A DNA stretch of 35,293 nt from an uncultured Moraxellaceae bacterium (GCA_937952925.1 CALFYA010000219.1:1-35293); one strand, 5' to 3'; numbered from the stretch's first letter, positions 16,236-25,912 are shown. Translations and numbers: made by a program. The notes: generated from the sequence alone by a model not told the origin.

Positions 16236-17443
16236 TGCGCATCCCTCAGCAAGTTTGTGTGCTCGGTGCAACTGGCTCGATTGGTGATAGCACCCTCAAG
16301 GTCATCGATTTACACCCCGAGCGCTATCGGGTGTTTGCGCTGACCGGTTTTAGCCGACTCCCCAAGCTTGCTGCGCTGATCAAGCAATATCAACCGAGCA
16401 TGGTGGTGGTGCCAGACGGGCAAACAGAGCAATTACTCGCATTGTTGCCCGACATGGATATCCCCACGATTGTTGAAGGCGAAGCGGGGCTGTGTGCGGT
16501 AGCCGCACATGCACAGGTGGATATTGTGATGGCTGCGATTGTGGGGGCAGCCGGTCTTGCGCCCACATTGGCCGCCGCACAAGCAGGCAAAAAAGTCTTA
16601 CTCGCCAATAAAGAATCGCTCGTGATGGCAGGCGATTTGCTCATGCAGGCCGTGCGCGATGCTGGGGCGACGCTTTTGCCCGTGGATTCTGAGCACAATG
16701 CCATTTTTCAGTGTTTGCCACCGCATTATTTTCAAAGTACCGAGCGTTTGGCGACCTCAGGTTCACGCGCTGGGGTATCACAAATCCTGTTGACCGCATC
16801 CGGTGGGCCTTTTCGCACATGGTCGGCTGAGCAAATTGCAGCGGCGACCCCTGCGCAAGCCTGTAAACATCCCAATTGGTCGATGGGACGAAAAATTTCG
16901 GTCGATTCGGCTACCCTGATGAACAAAGGCTTGGAGTTGATCGAAGCCTGTCATTTGTTTGATGTGCCTGCGTCTCGGGTCACGGTGGTGGTACATCCCG
17001 AAAGTATTATCCATTCATTGGTGCAATATGTGGACGGCTCGACACTGGCTCAAATGGGCAATCCAGATATGTGTACGCCGATTGCACATGCCTTGGCATG
17101 GCCGGAGCGTATCGATGCCGGTGTAGCGCCACTCGATTTGTTTGCGGTGCAATCGCTCCATTTTGAAGCCCCCGATATGGATCGGTTTCCCTGTCTACGT
17201 TTGGCAAAAGAAGCGATTGACCTTGGGGGAACGGTGCCGACCGTGCTCAATGCGGCCAATGAAGTGGCTGTGGCTGCGTTCTTGGATGGAAAAATCCGCT
17301 TTAACCAGATTCCTCACTTAATCTCCCATGTTATTACACAATTACCCATGAGCAGCGTGCATGATCTTGCCACAATCGTGACCCACGATGCCGAAGCGCG
17401 CCAAATCGCGTCTGCTTGGTTGACCAAGGTGATTTCAGGGTGA
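16235..17443 (+). CDS. dxr: 1-deoxy-D-xylulose 5-phosphate reductoisomerase
   Basis: A 402-residue cytosolic enzyme (IspC) of the MEP isoprenoid pathway, converting DXP to MEP with NADPH. The N-terminal dinucleotide motif is GATGSIG (11-17). The metal-binding segment PVDSEHNAIFQ and the active-site regions SMGRKISVDSATLMNKGLE and HPESIIHSLV are all present. The ATG at 16235 follows GGGGG by 6 nt and overlaps the cdsA stop by one base. A longer in-frame start (16214) lies inside cdsA and is not needed. Length fits E. coli Dxr (398). It supplies precursors for uppS two genes upstream. Confidence 0.97.
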   Translation: MRIPQQVCVLGATGSIGDSTLKVIDLHPERYRVFALTGFSRLPKLAALIKQYQPSMVVVPDGQTEQLLALLPDMDIPTIVEGEAGLCAVAAHAQVDIVMAAIVGAAGLAPTLAAAQAGKKVLLANKESLVMAGDLLMQAVRDAGATLLPVDSEHNAIFQCLPPHYFQSTERLATSGSRAGVSQILLTASGGPFRTWSAEQIAAATPAQACKHPNWSMGRKISVDSATLMNKGLELIEACHLFDVPASRVTVVVHPESIIHSLVQYVDGSTLAQMGNPDMCTPIAHALAWPERIDAGVAPLDLFAVQSLHFEAPDMDRFPCLRLAKEAIDLGGTVPTVLNAANEVAVAAFLDGKIRFNQIPHLISHVITQLPMSSVHDLATIVTHDAEARQIASAWLTKVISG

Positions 17444-18849
17444 TGACTTTTGTATTAACGCTACTGGCGATGTTGTTATTGCTTGGCCCAATTGTGGTGA
17501 TCCATGAGTTTGGGCACTTTTGGGTGGCACGTCGTTGTGGTGTGCAAGTCAATGTGTTCTCAATCGGTTTTGGTCGTCCGTTAATCAAGTGGTTTGGCAA
17601 GGACGGCGTGCAGTATCAAATTGCAATGTGGCCATTGGGTGGCTATGTCTCAATGCTCGGTCATGGTGACGAGAGCGCTGAAGCACTGAGTAATCCGGCT
17701 TCATTTCGCAACAAATCCCCGTATGCAAAAATGGCCATCGTCGCTGCAGGGCCACTGATTAATATTGTTTTAGCCATCATCCTATTTTGGATTTTATTAT
17801 TAGCACCAAGTGAGCAATTAAATACCCGTTTGGGCAAAGTGGAAGCACCCTCTGCAGCACAAACCGCAGGATTACAAACGGGTGACCTCATCACAGCCAT
17901 TGATCAAGAGCCTGTACAGACTTGGGAAGATATCAGCTTTGTAATCATGGACAAAATGGGGCAGCATACAACAGCCCAGTTTCAGATTGATCGTCAAGGC
18001 GTCGCACAAAACCATACCGTTGATTTGCAAGTCTTATCGACACAACCGAATAAAAATCCTTTGGATGTCATGGGAATTACACCATGGCAGCCGCATGTTG
18101 CTGCAGTGATTGGTCAAGTGGTTGAGGATAGTCCGGCTGCGCAATATGGCTTAAAAGCGGGTGACAAAATTCTGGCCGTCAACCATGAACAGATCACAGA
18201 TTGGCAGATGTTTTCTAAAAGAGTCAAAATGTCTGCAAAGCAGTTGTTGGTCTTGACGGTTGAGCGCCAGCATCAACAACTGACCCTTTCGGTGATCCCA
18301 CGCGAAAAGCGAGATACCATGGGGGTGCCTTATGGCGAGTTGGGATTGGCCGCACAAACGACGGTCAGTGATCTGACACCGCCAAAAGCGTATTTGCAAC
18401 GGATTAGCTATGATCCTGCAACGGCCTTGGTCAAGGCTGTGGAGAAAACGTGGACGCAAGTCACGCTCACCGTCAAAACTCTGGGCAAGATGATTGTGGG
18501 TTTGATTGGACTTGAGCAGTTGTCTGGGCCTGTCACCATTGCAAAAGTTGCAAAACAATCCTTGGATCTTGGCTGGCAAACTTTTATTTATGTGTTGGCT
18601 GCAATGAGTTTGGGGGTTGGGGTCATGAACTTGATTCCAATCCCTGTATTAGATGGTGGCCAGTTTATTCAATATGCCGTGGAAGCAGTACGCCGTAAAC
18701 CATTGTCCATTCATGCTCAAGTGGTATTAGGTCAGGTTGGTTTTTTGATGGTTGTTGCACTCATGGCTTTCGTGATTTTAGCCGATACCGTTCGACATGG
18801 CTTTGTTGAGCAAGCATGGTACTGGCTAAATAATGTATTCAAACTTTGA
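17443..18849 (+). CDS. rseP: RseP, site-2 intramembrane zinc protease
   Basis: A 468-residue inner-membrane metalloprotease. In relatives it cleaves anti-sigma factors such as RseA and remnant signal peptides. The zinc motif HEFGH is at residues 21-25 in the first membrane segment. The third zinc ligand lies in the NLIPIPVLDGG motif (Asp404). Two PDZ domains lie between. The start overlaps the dxr stop by one base (TGATG), chosen over the longer form beginning inside dxr. Placement directly before bamA and skp is the conserved arrangement linking envelope stress sensing with outer-membrane assembly. No rseA or rpoE is in this window. Confidence 0.96.
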   Translation: MTFVLTLLAMLLLLGPIVVIHEFGHFWVARRCGVQVNVFSIGFGRPLIKWFGKDGVQYQIAMWPLGGYVSMLGHGDESAEALSNPASFRNKSPYAKMAIVAAGPLINIVLAIILFWILLLAPSEQLNTRLGKVEAPSAAQTAGLQTGDLITAIDQEPVQTWEDISFVIMDKMGQHTTAQFQIDRQGVAQNHTVDLQVLSTQPNKNPLDVMGITPWQPHVAAVIGQVVEDSPAAQYGLKAGDKILAVNHEQITDWQMFSKRVKMSAKQLLVLTVERQHQQLTLSVIPREKRDTMGVPYGELGLAAQTTVSDLTPPKAYLQRISYDPATALVKAVEKTWTQVTLTVKTLGKMIVGLIGLEQLSGPVTIAKVAKQSLDLGWQTFIYVLAAMSLGVGVMNLIPIPVLDGGQFIQYAVEAVRRKPLSIHAQVVLGQVGFLMVVALMAFVILADTVRHGFVEQAWYWLNNVFKL

Positions 18850-18868
18850 TTGGATTGGAAACTTCGGC

Positions 18869-21232
18869 ATGCGGCATCAATTTTTCACCTTGCCACTGAC
18901 ACTGGTAACAGCCATGGCAACCGTCCATACGGCTTATGCAGAAGACTTTGTGGCACGCGACATTCGCATAGAAGGATTGGTACGCTTATCAACCACAAGC
19001 ATGCTGTCTTTGCTACCGATCAAAGCGGGTACTGCGGTGACCGATCAGCAGCTGGCGGATGCGCTACGCACGTTGTACGCAAGCGGTCATTTTGATGATG
19101 TGCAAGCACGCCGTGACGGTCAAACGCTGTATATCAGTGTGGTGGAGCGCCCAGTGATCAGTGCCATCAAATTTGAAGGCAACAAGCTGATCCCCGAAGA
19201 CACCCTCAAAACAGGTCTCAAAAGCGTCGGTTTAGTCGAAGGCCAAGAGCTCAAACGCGCCGTATTACAAAGCATTGAAAGCGAGCTTGAAAGCCAATAC
19301 GCCCAGCAAGGCCGCTATGACGCTGATGTCAAGATTGAAACCACCGCACGCCCCAACAACCGTGTCGATCTGAGCCTCAAAATCTATGAAGGCAATGCGG
19401 CGCGGGTGGTGGATATCAAGATTGTAGGCAACACTGCCTTTAGTGAAAAAGACATTCAGCAAGCCTTTGCGGTCAAAGAAAGCTCATGGTCATCGATCAT
19501 GACCCGCGATGATCGCTATGCGCGTGAGCGTCTATCGGCCAGCCTTGAAGCATTGCGCGCCATGTATCTCAACAATGGCTATATCAATTTTGCGGTCAAC
19601 AACGCGCAGCTCAACCTGAGCGAAGACAAGAAAAAGGTCTTTATTGAAGTCAGCATCACCGAAGGTCAACAGTATCGTTTTGCAGGCGTAAAGTTTGCAG
19701 GTGATTTGCTCTACGACAATGCCACCCTTGAAAAACTATCCTTGATTAAATCCGGTGAGCTGTATTCGCAAGCCCGTGTCATGGCAACCAAAGAAGCACT
19801 GTCGCGTGCCTACGGCAATGGCGGTTACTATTTTTCAGAGATCAATCCGATCCCTGAAATGGACGACACCAACAAGACCGTGACGATGAGCTATTTCATC
19901 AACCCTGGTCGTCAAGTGTATGTACGCCGCATCAATTTTACCGGCAATACCAAAACCGCCGATGAAGTCCTGCGTCGTGAAATGCGTCAGATGGAAGGCG
20001 CATTGGCGTCCAATGAAAAAATTGATTTGTCCAAAATCCGCCTTGAGCGCACGGGTTACTTCAAATCGGTCAGTATTGATCCACAGCGGGTGCCCAACAC
20101 CAATGATCAAATTGATCTGAACATCAAAGTCGAAGAACAAACCTCCGGCACCAGCACCATTGCAGTGGGGTATTCAGCAAGTGGTGGGATTACCTTCCAG
20201 TTGGGCTTGAGCCAAACCAACTTCTTGGGGACAGGTCATCGGGTCAATATTGACCTGTCTCGCTCTGAGACCCTAGATAACTACAACATTGGCATTTTGG
20301 ATCCGTACTTCACCATGGATGGGGTGAGTCGGGGTTATAACGTGTATTACCGCCAAACCAAACTCGACAACTTGAGCGTCAACAACTATGTGACCGACTC
20401 GTTGGGTGGTGCAGTCACCTTTGGTTATCCGGTCGATGAAACCAAAGACATCAGTGCGTCACTTAACGTCGATCAAACCACCATCAATACCGGCTCCTTT
20501 GTCGCCAAATCGATCCGTGATTTTATTATCGACAATGGGGGGAAGCCGACCAGCGATGACAACAAAACTTATCGCGCCGACTACAACACCTACAACCTCA
20601 ATTTGTCGTGGATCTACAGCACCCTCAACCGTCCAGTATTCTCCACCAGTGGCCAACAACACCGCATTTCTTTAGATGTTGCGCTACCGGGGAGTGACCT
20701 TGAGTATCAGCGCGTCACGTATGATGGTCAAATCGTCTTCCCACTTGGCGATAAGTTTGCCCTGCGCGGCTACACCAAGCTGGGTTTTGGTAATGATCTG
20801 CCGTTTTATAAAAATTACTTTGCCGGTGGTTATGGTTCCGTCCGTGGCTATCGCAACAATACCCTAGGCCCTCGCAGCATCACCATTGACACCCTCGATA
20901 CCTTGACCGGTGAGCAGGCATTTTCGGAGCAAGAGCCCGTCGGCGGTAATGCAGTGGTACAAGGTGGGATGGAGCTGGTCTTGCCCTTGCCATTTAAAGG
21001 TGATTGGACCAAGCAAATCCGTCCGGTACTGTTTGCCGAAGGTGGGCAAGTGTTTGACACCACGGTGGACAAATTCAAAATGCGCTATGACGACTATCGC
21101 TTTAGTGCAGGGTTTGGCTTTACATGGATTACGATGATTGGGCCATTGTCATTGAGCTATGCATACCCCATCAATAGTAAAGACGGCGATGAAACCAAAC
21201 GCATCCAGTTTGAGATTGGCCGACTATTTTAA
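18869..21232 (+). CDS. bamA: BamA, outer-membrane protein assembly factor
   Basis: A 787-residue Omp85 protein, the central insertase of the BAM complex. A signal peptide ends at AYA|EDF (about residue 24). Five POTRA domains span roughly 25-425. The 16-stranded barrel follows, with the conserved VRGYRNNTLGPRS loop motif and a terminal strand ending in phenylalanine (IGRLF), the usual barrel signal. The ATG at 18869 gives a clean signal peptide. An in-frame ATG at 18833 overlaps rseP and would add 12 uncharacteristic residues. It is followed by its periplasmic chaperone partner skp after 45 nt. Confidence 0.97.
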   Translation: MRHQFFTLPLTLVTAMATVHTAYAEDFVARDIRIEGLVRLSTTSMLSLLPIKAGTAVTDQQLADALRTLYASGHFDDVQARRDGQTLYISVVERPVISAIKFEGNKLIPEDTLKTGLKSVGLVEGQELKRAVLQSIESELESQYAQQGRYDADVKIETTARPNNRVDLSLKIYEGNAARVVDIKIVGNTAFSEKDIQQAFAVKESSWSSIMTRDDRYARERLSASLEALRAMYLNNGYINFAVNNAQLNLSEDKKKVFIEVSITEGQQYRFAGVKFAGDLLYDNATLEKLSLIKSGELYSQARVMATKEALSRAYGNGGYYFSEINPIPEMDDTNKTVTMSYFINPGRQVYVRRINFTGNTKTADEVLRREMRQMEGALASNEKIDLSKIRLERTGYFKSVSIDPQRVPNTNDQIDLNIKVEEQTSGTSTIAVGYSASGGITFQLGLSQTNFLGTGHRVNIDLSRSETLDNYNIGILDPYFTMDGVSRGYNVYYRQTKLDNLSVNNYVTDSLGGAVTFGYPVDETKDISASLNVDQTTINTGSFVAKSIRDFIIDNGGKPTSDDNKTYRADYNTYNLNLSWIYSTLNRPVFSTSGQQHRISLDVALPGSDLEYQRVTYDGQIVFPLGDKFALRGYTKLGFGNDLPFYKNYFAGGYGSVRGYRNNTLGPRSITIDTLDTLTGEQAFSEQEPVGGNAVVQGGMELVLPLPFKGDWTKQIRPVLFAEGGQVFDTTVDKFKMRYDDYRFSAGFGFTWITMIGPLSLSYAYPINSKDGDETKRIQFEIGRLF

Positions 21233-21277
21233 TCCCCACGTCCATGCTTTGGACATCGTGTAACAAGGAGTTTTATT

Positions 21278-21778
21278 ATGCGTCATGCATTGATTGCAGC
21301 ATCGCTGGCGTTGATCACATGGACTTCGTCCGCACAGGCCAATAATGTGGCGGTTGCGGACTCACAGGCTGCTGTCCTTGCGTCAGATATTGCCAAAAAA
21401 ACCATTGACGATCTAAACACCAGCTTAAAGCCACAGCGCGAGCGCTTGGAGAAGCTGCGCAGTGAAATCCAAGGTATTCAAGAAAAGTTCCAAAAAAATG
21501 GCGCGGTCTTGAGCGATAAAGACAAAAAAGATCTGCAAGCACAAGGCCAAAACAAGCTCAATGAATACAGCAGCATGACCGATGGTGTGCAGCGTCGTAT
21601 TGAAGAAGCGCAAGCCAACATGCTCAAAACCCTGATGCCAAAAATGGAAAAAGTGGTTGAAGAGCTGCGTAAAGAAGGCAACTACGACATCATCATTGAG
21701 AAAAAATATGCCATTTGGTCAACTGACTCTGTCGATTTGACCAAAAAAATCACTGAACGCCTGAATACGGGTAAATAA
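21278..21778 (+). CDS. skp: Skp/OmpH periplasmic chaperone
   Basis: A 166-residue secreted chaperone that holds unfolded outer-membrane proteins for delivery to BamA. A signal peptide ends at AQA|NN (about residue 21). The rest is a charged, coiled-coil-rich helical hairpin typical of the trimeric jellyfish fold, with a conserved C-terminal stretch DIIIEKKYAIWS. AAGGAG lies 8 nt before the ATG, one of the better ribosome-binding sites in the run. That fits the high expression expected of Skp. The intergenic part before it holds a short imperfect stem (GTCCA/TGGAC). Confidence 0.93.
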   Translation: MRHALIAASLALITWTSSAQANNVAVADSQAAVLASDIAKKTIDDLNTSLKPQRERLEKLRSEIQGIQEKFQKNGAVLSDKDKKDLQAQGQNKLNEYSSMTDGVQRRIEEAQANMLKTLMPKMEKVVEELRKEGNYDIIIEKKYAIWSTDSVDLTKKITERLNTGK

Positions 21779-21781
21779 CCG

Positions 21782-22840
21782 ATGGCGCAGTGGACTCTAG
21801 CGCAGCTGGCGGCTCATACGGGTGCGCAGTTGCGCGGTGATGCAGACCTCATCATCCAAGGGTTGGGTTCGTTGCAACATGCAACGAGCCAAGACTTGGC
21901 GTTTTTATCCAACAGCCGTTACAAAAGTCAGTTGGTCAGCACTCAAGCTGCTGCGGTACTGATTCGTCCTGCTGATTTAGACGGCTATCACGGTGCCGCC
22001 CTGATTGTGGCAGATCCGTATGCTGCATTTGCCCGATTGACCCATTTTTTTGATCAAACACCACGGCGCAGTGCAGGGATTCATCCCAGTGCAGTCATTG
22101 CCGCTGATGCCCAAATTGATCCCACGGCATCGATTGGTGCACAGGTGGTGATTGAATCAGGCGTGGTGATTCGCGCAGAAGTCACCATCGAAGCCGGTGC
22201 TTGTATTAGCGAAGCCGTCCAGATTGGGATTGGGAGTTGGATTGGCTCACATGTGGTGATTCATCACCATTGCCACATTGGTCAGCGTGTCCGCATTCAT
22301 GCCGGTGCGGTAATTGGTGCCGATGGGTTTGGCTTTGCGCCCTATCAAGGTCGTTGGCATCGGATCGCCCAGCTTGGCCGCGTGGTGATTGGCGATGATA
22401 GCCGGATTGGTGCCAATACCACCATTGATCGGGGGGCGCTCGATGACACCATCATTGGGCAAAATGTGATCATCGACAACCAAGTCCAGATTGCCCACAA
22501 TGTGCAGATTGGTGATCACACCGCGATTGCAGCATGTTGCGGGATCTCAGGCAGCACCAAAATCGGCCAACACTGTATTTTGGCGGGTGGCGTGGGTGTG
22601 GTCGGGCATATCGAGATTGCGGATCGGGTACAATTGACGGGGATGACCATGGTCACCAAGTCGATTAGCCAAGCGGGCAGTTATTCGTCGGGTACCGCCA
22701 TGACCGACACCGCACACTGGAAAAAGATCGCTGTGCGCCACAAACAATTGGCCGATGTGCCAATAAATCAGCTACACAAGCAACTCAGTGATATGCAAGC
22801 GCGGCTTGAACAGTTAGAATCGCGCATCCTTGAGAAATAA
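21782..22840 (+). CDS. lpxD: LpxD, UDP-3-O-acylglucosamine N-acyltransferase
   Basis: A 352-residue cytosolic acyltransferase for the third step of lipid A synthesis, adding a hydroxyacyl chain from acyl carrier protein to the 2-amine. An N-terminal uridine-binding domain precedes a left-handed beta-helix of hexapeptide repeats with DGFGFAP. The catalytic His239 lies in QIAHN, at the E. coli number. A C-terminal helix (QLSDMQARLEQLESR) completes the family architecture. It starts 3 nt after the skp stop with only a weak ribosome-binding site, so coupling to skp is likely. Confidence 0.96.
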   Translation: MAQWTLAQLAAHTGAQLRGDADLIIQGLGSLQHATSQDLAFLSNSRYKSQLVSTQAAAVLIRPADLDGYHGAALIVADPYAAFARLTHFFDQTPRRSAGIHPSAVIAADAQIDPTASIGAQVVIESGVVIRAEVTIEAGACISEAVQIGIGSWIGSHVVIHHHCHIGQRVRIHAGAVIGADGFGFAPYQGRWHRIAQLGRVVIGDDSRIGANTTIDRGALDDTIIGQNVIIDNQVQIAHNVQIGDHTAIAACCGISGSTKIGQHCILAGGVGVVGHIEIADRVQLTGMTMVTKSISQAGSYSSGTAMTDTAHWKKIAVRHKQLADVPINQLHKQLSDMQARLEQLESRILEK

Positions 22841-22891
22841 CTGAGTGCCGCAGCAGTTGTGGTGTTCGGGAAGCTGATGAAGTCTTGATCC

Positions 22892-23371
22892 ATGACTGCT
22901 CCTATATCGATAGAGTTGCCCATGCAGGCAGCGATGATTCGTGAATTTTTACCCCAGCGTTATCCCTTTTTGCTGGTTGATCGGGTGACTGACATTCAAG
23001 TCGGTCATTCGATTACGGGCATCAAAAACGTCACCATCAATGAAGAGTTCTTTCAGGGGCATTTTCCCATGCACCCGATCATGCCGGGTGTACTGATTTT
23101 GGAAGCGATGGCACAAATTGCGGGCGTGCTGGGTTTTGTGACGGCGGGCAAACGGCCAAGCGATGGCTATATGTATTTGTTTGCAGGTGCCGACAAATTA
23201 CGCTTCAAACGCCAAGTCATACCCGGTGATACCCTGACTTTATATGCCGAAATGGGGCAGGGTCGCCAAGGCATTTATAAGTTTAGCTGCCGCGCAATGG
23301 TGGGCGATGAGCTGGCGGCGAGTGTCGAGATTTTGGTCGCAGAGCAACGTATGGAGTTGGCTTCAGTATGA
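22892..23371 (+). CDS. fabZ: FabZ, 3-hydroxyacyl-ACP dehydratase
   Basis: A 159-residue hot-dog-fold dehydratase of fatty-acid elongation, balancing acyl chains between phospholipid and lipid A. The catalytic His57 lies in FFQGHFPMHPIMPG and Glu71 in LILEAMAQ. The start at 22892 gives a short N-terminal extension compared with E. coli (151). An in-frame ATG at 22922 is possible. Its stop overlaps the lpxA start by 4 nt (ATGA), the conserved fabZ-lpxA arrangement. Confidence 0.95.
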   Translation: MTAPISIELPMQAAMIREFLPQRYPFLLVDRVTDIQVGHSITGIKNVTINEEFFQGHFPMHPIMPGVLILEAMAQIAGVLGFVTAGKRPSDGYMYLFAGADKLRFKRQVIPGDTLTLYAEMGQGRQGIYKFSCRAMVGDELAASVEILVAEQRMELASV

Positions 23372-24150
23372 CGGCATTGATTCATCCCACCGCAATCATT
23401 GATCCCACCGCCGAGCTTGATCCTACAGTCAAAGTGGGCGCGTACAGTGTGATTGGTGCGCATGTCAGTATTGGTGCACACACCACGATTGCATCTCATG
23501 TGGTGATTGACGGCTACACACGGATTGGTCAACACAACCGGATTTTTCAATTTGCCAGCATTGGTGCCGAGTGCCAAGACCTCAAATACCAAGGCGAAGA
23601 AACATGGCTAGAGATCGGTGATTACAACACCATCCGTGAGTCATGTAGCTTGCATCGGGGCACCGTACAAGATCAAAGCCTCACCAAGATTGGCAGCCAC
23701 AACCTGTTGATGGTCAATACTCATGTGGCACATGACTGCGTGATTGGTGATCATAATATTTTTGCCAATAATGTGGGGATTGCCGGTCACGTTCGTGTGG
23801 GCAGTTCGGTGATTGTGGGTGGCAACTCTGGTGTACATCAATTCTGCCGGATTGATTCATACAGTATGGTCGGCGGTGGTAGCGTCATCCTCAAAGACGT
23901 ACCCGCCTATGTGATGGCATCGGGCAATCCTGCCGGCGCACATGGCATGAACTATGAAGGCATGCGTCGTCGCGGCTGGAGTGCAGAGACCATCAACCAC
24001 CTGCGCCAAGCATTTCGTGTGGTCTACAAACAAAATCTCACCACTGTGCAAGCATTGGAAGTCCTGCAAAACGAGATTTTGCCACAATGTCCGCAAGTTC
24101 AAGAGTTGATTGATTCGCTGCAACAATCCACGCGTGGGATTGTCCGCTAA
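23368..24150 (+). CDS. lpxA: LpxA, UDP-N-acetylglucosamine acyltransferase
   Basis: A 260-residue cytosolic enzyme for the first step of lipid A synthesis, transferring a 3-hydroxyacyl chain to UDP-GlcNAc. A left-handed beta-helix of hexapeptide repeats carries the catalytic His122 in VAHDC (E. coli His125). A helical C-terminal part follows. Length fits the family (262). The expected next gene lpxB is not here; after a GC-rich hairpin cysS follows instead. Confidence 0.97.
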   Translation: MTALIHPTAIIDPTAELDPTVKVGAYSVIGAHVSIGAHTTIASHVVIDGYTRIGQHNRIFQFASIGAECQDLKYQGEETWLEIGDYNTIRESCSLHRGTVQDQSLTKIGSHNLLMVNTHVAHDCVIGDHNIFANNVGIAGHVRVGSSVIVGGNSGVHQFCRIDSYSMVGGGSVILKDVPAYVMASGNPAGAHGMNYEGMRRRGWSAETINHLRQAFRVVYKQNLTTVQALEVLQNEILPQCPQVQELIDSLQQSTRGIVR

Positions 24151-24157
24151 ATATCAC

Positions 24158-24178
24158 CATCCCCCACATGGGGGGATG
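24158..24178. other. GC-rich hairpin between lpxA and cysS
   Basis: CATCCCCC (24158-24165) pairs with GGGGGATG (24171-24178) over a 5-nt loop. The 8-bp stem is strong, but no T-run follows on either side. It may end the lpx transcript in a factor-assisted way or sit in the cysS leader. Confidence 0.45.
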
Positions 24179-24229
24179 ATCAAACCTATCCCAAGCGGTT
24201 GCTTGATTGATTGGAGTTAATACCTGCTC

Positions 24230-25660
24230 ATGTCACTGGTCATCTACAACACCGAATCCCGTCGCAAAGAGCGCTTTGAGCCTCGTCTGGCTGGTCAGAT
24301 CGGGCTGTATGTCTGTGGGATGACCGTGTATGACTACTGTCATATTGGGCATGCGCGGGTGATGGTGTCGTTTGATGTGATGGTGCGCTTTTTGCGCTCG
24401 CAACAGTGGCATGTCAAATATGTGCGCAATATCACCGACATCGACGACAAAATCATCAATCGTGCCAATGAAAACGGTGAAACCATCGGCCAGCTCACCG
24501 ACCGTTTTATTGACGCGATGAATGAAGACGCCGACCGTTTGGGCTGTTTGCGTCCTGACGAAGCGCCACGCGCCACCGAATATATTGATCAAATGCAAGG
24601 CATGATCGGCACCCTCATCGACAAACAGCATGCTTACGCTGCACCGAGTGGTGATGTGTATTATGCGGTGGAGTCGTTCCCATCGTATGGTCGTCTCTCT
24701 GGCCGTAAGCTTGACGATATGCAAGCAGGGGCAAGCAATCGGGTCGAGGTGGATGTAGACAAACGTCATCCGTTTGATTTTGTCTTGTGGAAAGCGGCTA
24801 AGCCGCAAGAACCCGCATGGGCATCGCCATGGGGTGCGGGCAGACCCGGTTGGCATATTGAATGCTCGGCCATGTCGACCTGCTGCTTGGGCAATGGCTT
24901 TGACATTCATGGTGGCGGTGGCGATTTGATGTTCCCGCACCATGAAAATGAGATTGCGCAAAGTGAAGGCGCAACTGGTGAAACCTATGTGAATACATGG
25001 ATGCACGTTGGTTTTGTCAATGTCGATGGTGAAAAAATGTCCAAGTCGTTGGGCAACTTCTTTACCATCCGCGATGTGATGAAAGAGTTTGTGCCTGAAG
25101 TGATTCGCTACTTTATTGTGGCAAGTCATTATCGTAGCCCACTCAATTTCTCCGACAAAGCACTCAAAGACGCCAAGCTGGCGCTGTCACGCTTTTATCA
25201 CACCCTCAAAGGTGTCCCTGCAGAGACACAGCCGATTGAAACCCTCGATGGCGATACCGCACATCTGGTGAGCAGTAGCCGTCAACGCTTTGTGGCTGCC
25301 ATGAATGACGATTTCAATACGCCAGAAGCATTGTCGGTGTTGTTTGAATTGACCCGTGATATCAACTCAGCAGTCAACGACGGTGCGATGGCTACCGCGC
25401 AAGTCTTGGCGGCGCACTTGAAGTCGTTGGCAGGGATGCTCGGTTTGCTGACCAGCGATCCGGTGGCGTTTTTGCAAGGTGAAGCAGATAAGGCGGATGG
25501 TTTGAGTGAAACCCAAATCGAAGCCCTGATTGCTGCACGTCAGGCGGCCAAAACCAACAAAGACTTTGCGCAAGCCGATCAAATCCGCAAAGATTTACTT
25601 GAGGCTGGTGTGGTGCTTGAAGACAGCCGTGCGGGCACCACATGGCGGCGCGCTGAATGA
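24230..25660 (+). CDS. cysS: Cysteinyl-tRNA synthetase
   Basis: A 476-residue class I aminoacyl-tRNA synthetase charging tRNA-Cys. The HIGH motif is at 38-41 and KMSKS at 269-273. Zinc ligands are visible at Cys29 (YVCG), in the ECSAMS segment, and in the HHENEIAQSE segment. The N-terminus aligns well with the E. coli protein, which supports the ATG at 24230 although GGAG lies a long 14 nt upstream. The gene stands apart from the lpx run and is followed by a tRNA-Gly transcription unit. Confidence 0.97.
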   Translation: MSLVIYNTESRRKERFEPRLAGQIGLYVCGMTVYDYCHIGHARVMVSFDVMVRFLRSQQWHVKYVRNITDIDDKIINRANENGETIGQLTDRFIDAMNEDADRLGCLRPDEAPRATEYIDQMQGMIGTLIDKQHAYAAPSGDVYYAVESFPSYGRLSGRKLDDMQAGASNRVEVDVDKRHPFDFVLWKAAKPQEPAWASPWGAGRPGWHIECSAMSTCCLGNGFDIHGGGGDLMFPHHENEIAQSEGATGETYVNTWMHVGFVNVDGEKMSKSLGNFFTIRDVMKEFVPEVIRYFIVASHYRSPLNFSDKALKDAKLALSRFYHTLKGVPAETQPIETLDGDTAHLVSSSRQRFVAAMNDDFNTPEALSVLFELTRDINSAVNDGAMATAQVLAAHLKSLAGMLGLLTSDPVAFLQGEADKADGLSETQIEALIAARQAAKTNKDFAQADQIRKDLLEAGVVLEDSRAGTTWRRAE

Positions 25661-25697
25661 AAAATGCGCATTTGAAACAATTTTGTGATCTTTGTCG

Positions 25698-25725
25698 TTG
25701 ACAACCCCGCAAAATTCTCTAAAAT
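25698..25725 (+). promoter_or_regulatory. Sigma70 promoter for tRNA-Gly
   Basis: TTGACA (25698-25703), a perfect -35 box, and TAAAAT (25720-25725) are separated by 16 bp. The expected start near 25732 would give a tRNA precursor leader of about 40 nt. Confidence 0.8.
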
Positions 25726-25770
25726 GCGCATCACTGGTTCAGCAAATTGCATGCAACCAAAACGGTTTTA

Positions 25771-25846
<76 letters not shown>

Positions 25847-25850
25847 GTTT

Positions 25851-25880
25851 GGAACAGACCCCAAAATCTGTTCCCTTTTT
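25851..25880 (+). terminator. Intrinsic terminator of tRNA-Gly
   Basis: GGAACAGA (25851-25858) pairs with TCTGTTCC (25867-25874) over an 8-nt loop, followed by TTTTT. It begins 5 nt after the tRNA CCA end. Confidence 0.85.
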
Positions 25881-25885
25881 ATACG

Positions 25886-25912
25886 AAAAAGCACCCGATT
25901 GGGTGCTTTTTT
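25886..25912. terminator. Bidirectional intrinsic terminator
   Basis: AAAAAGCACCC (25886-25896) pairs with GGGTGCTTTTT across a GATT loop. The flanking A- and T-runs give a U-tract on both strands. It backs up the tRNA terminator and ends the minus-strand EK-repeat peptide gene, whose stop is at 25923. Confidence 0.9.

Noticed and set aside
18857..18890. GGAAACTT before bamA as a sigmaE -35 box
   Set aside because: No matching -10 box at the right spacing, and the motif lies at the signal-peptide start of bamA within a tightly packed operon.
24233..25129. Long open frame antisense to cysS (about 298 codons)
   Set aside because: It lies wholly opposite a clearly identified cysS and its translation is rich in His/Arg/Ile without recognisable domains, as expected of a shadow frame.
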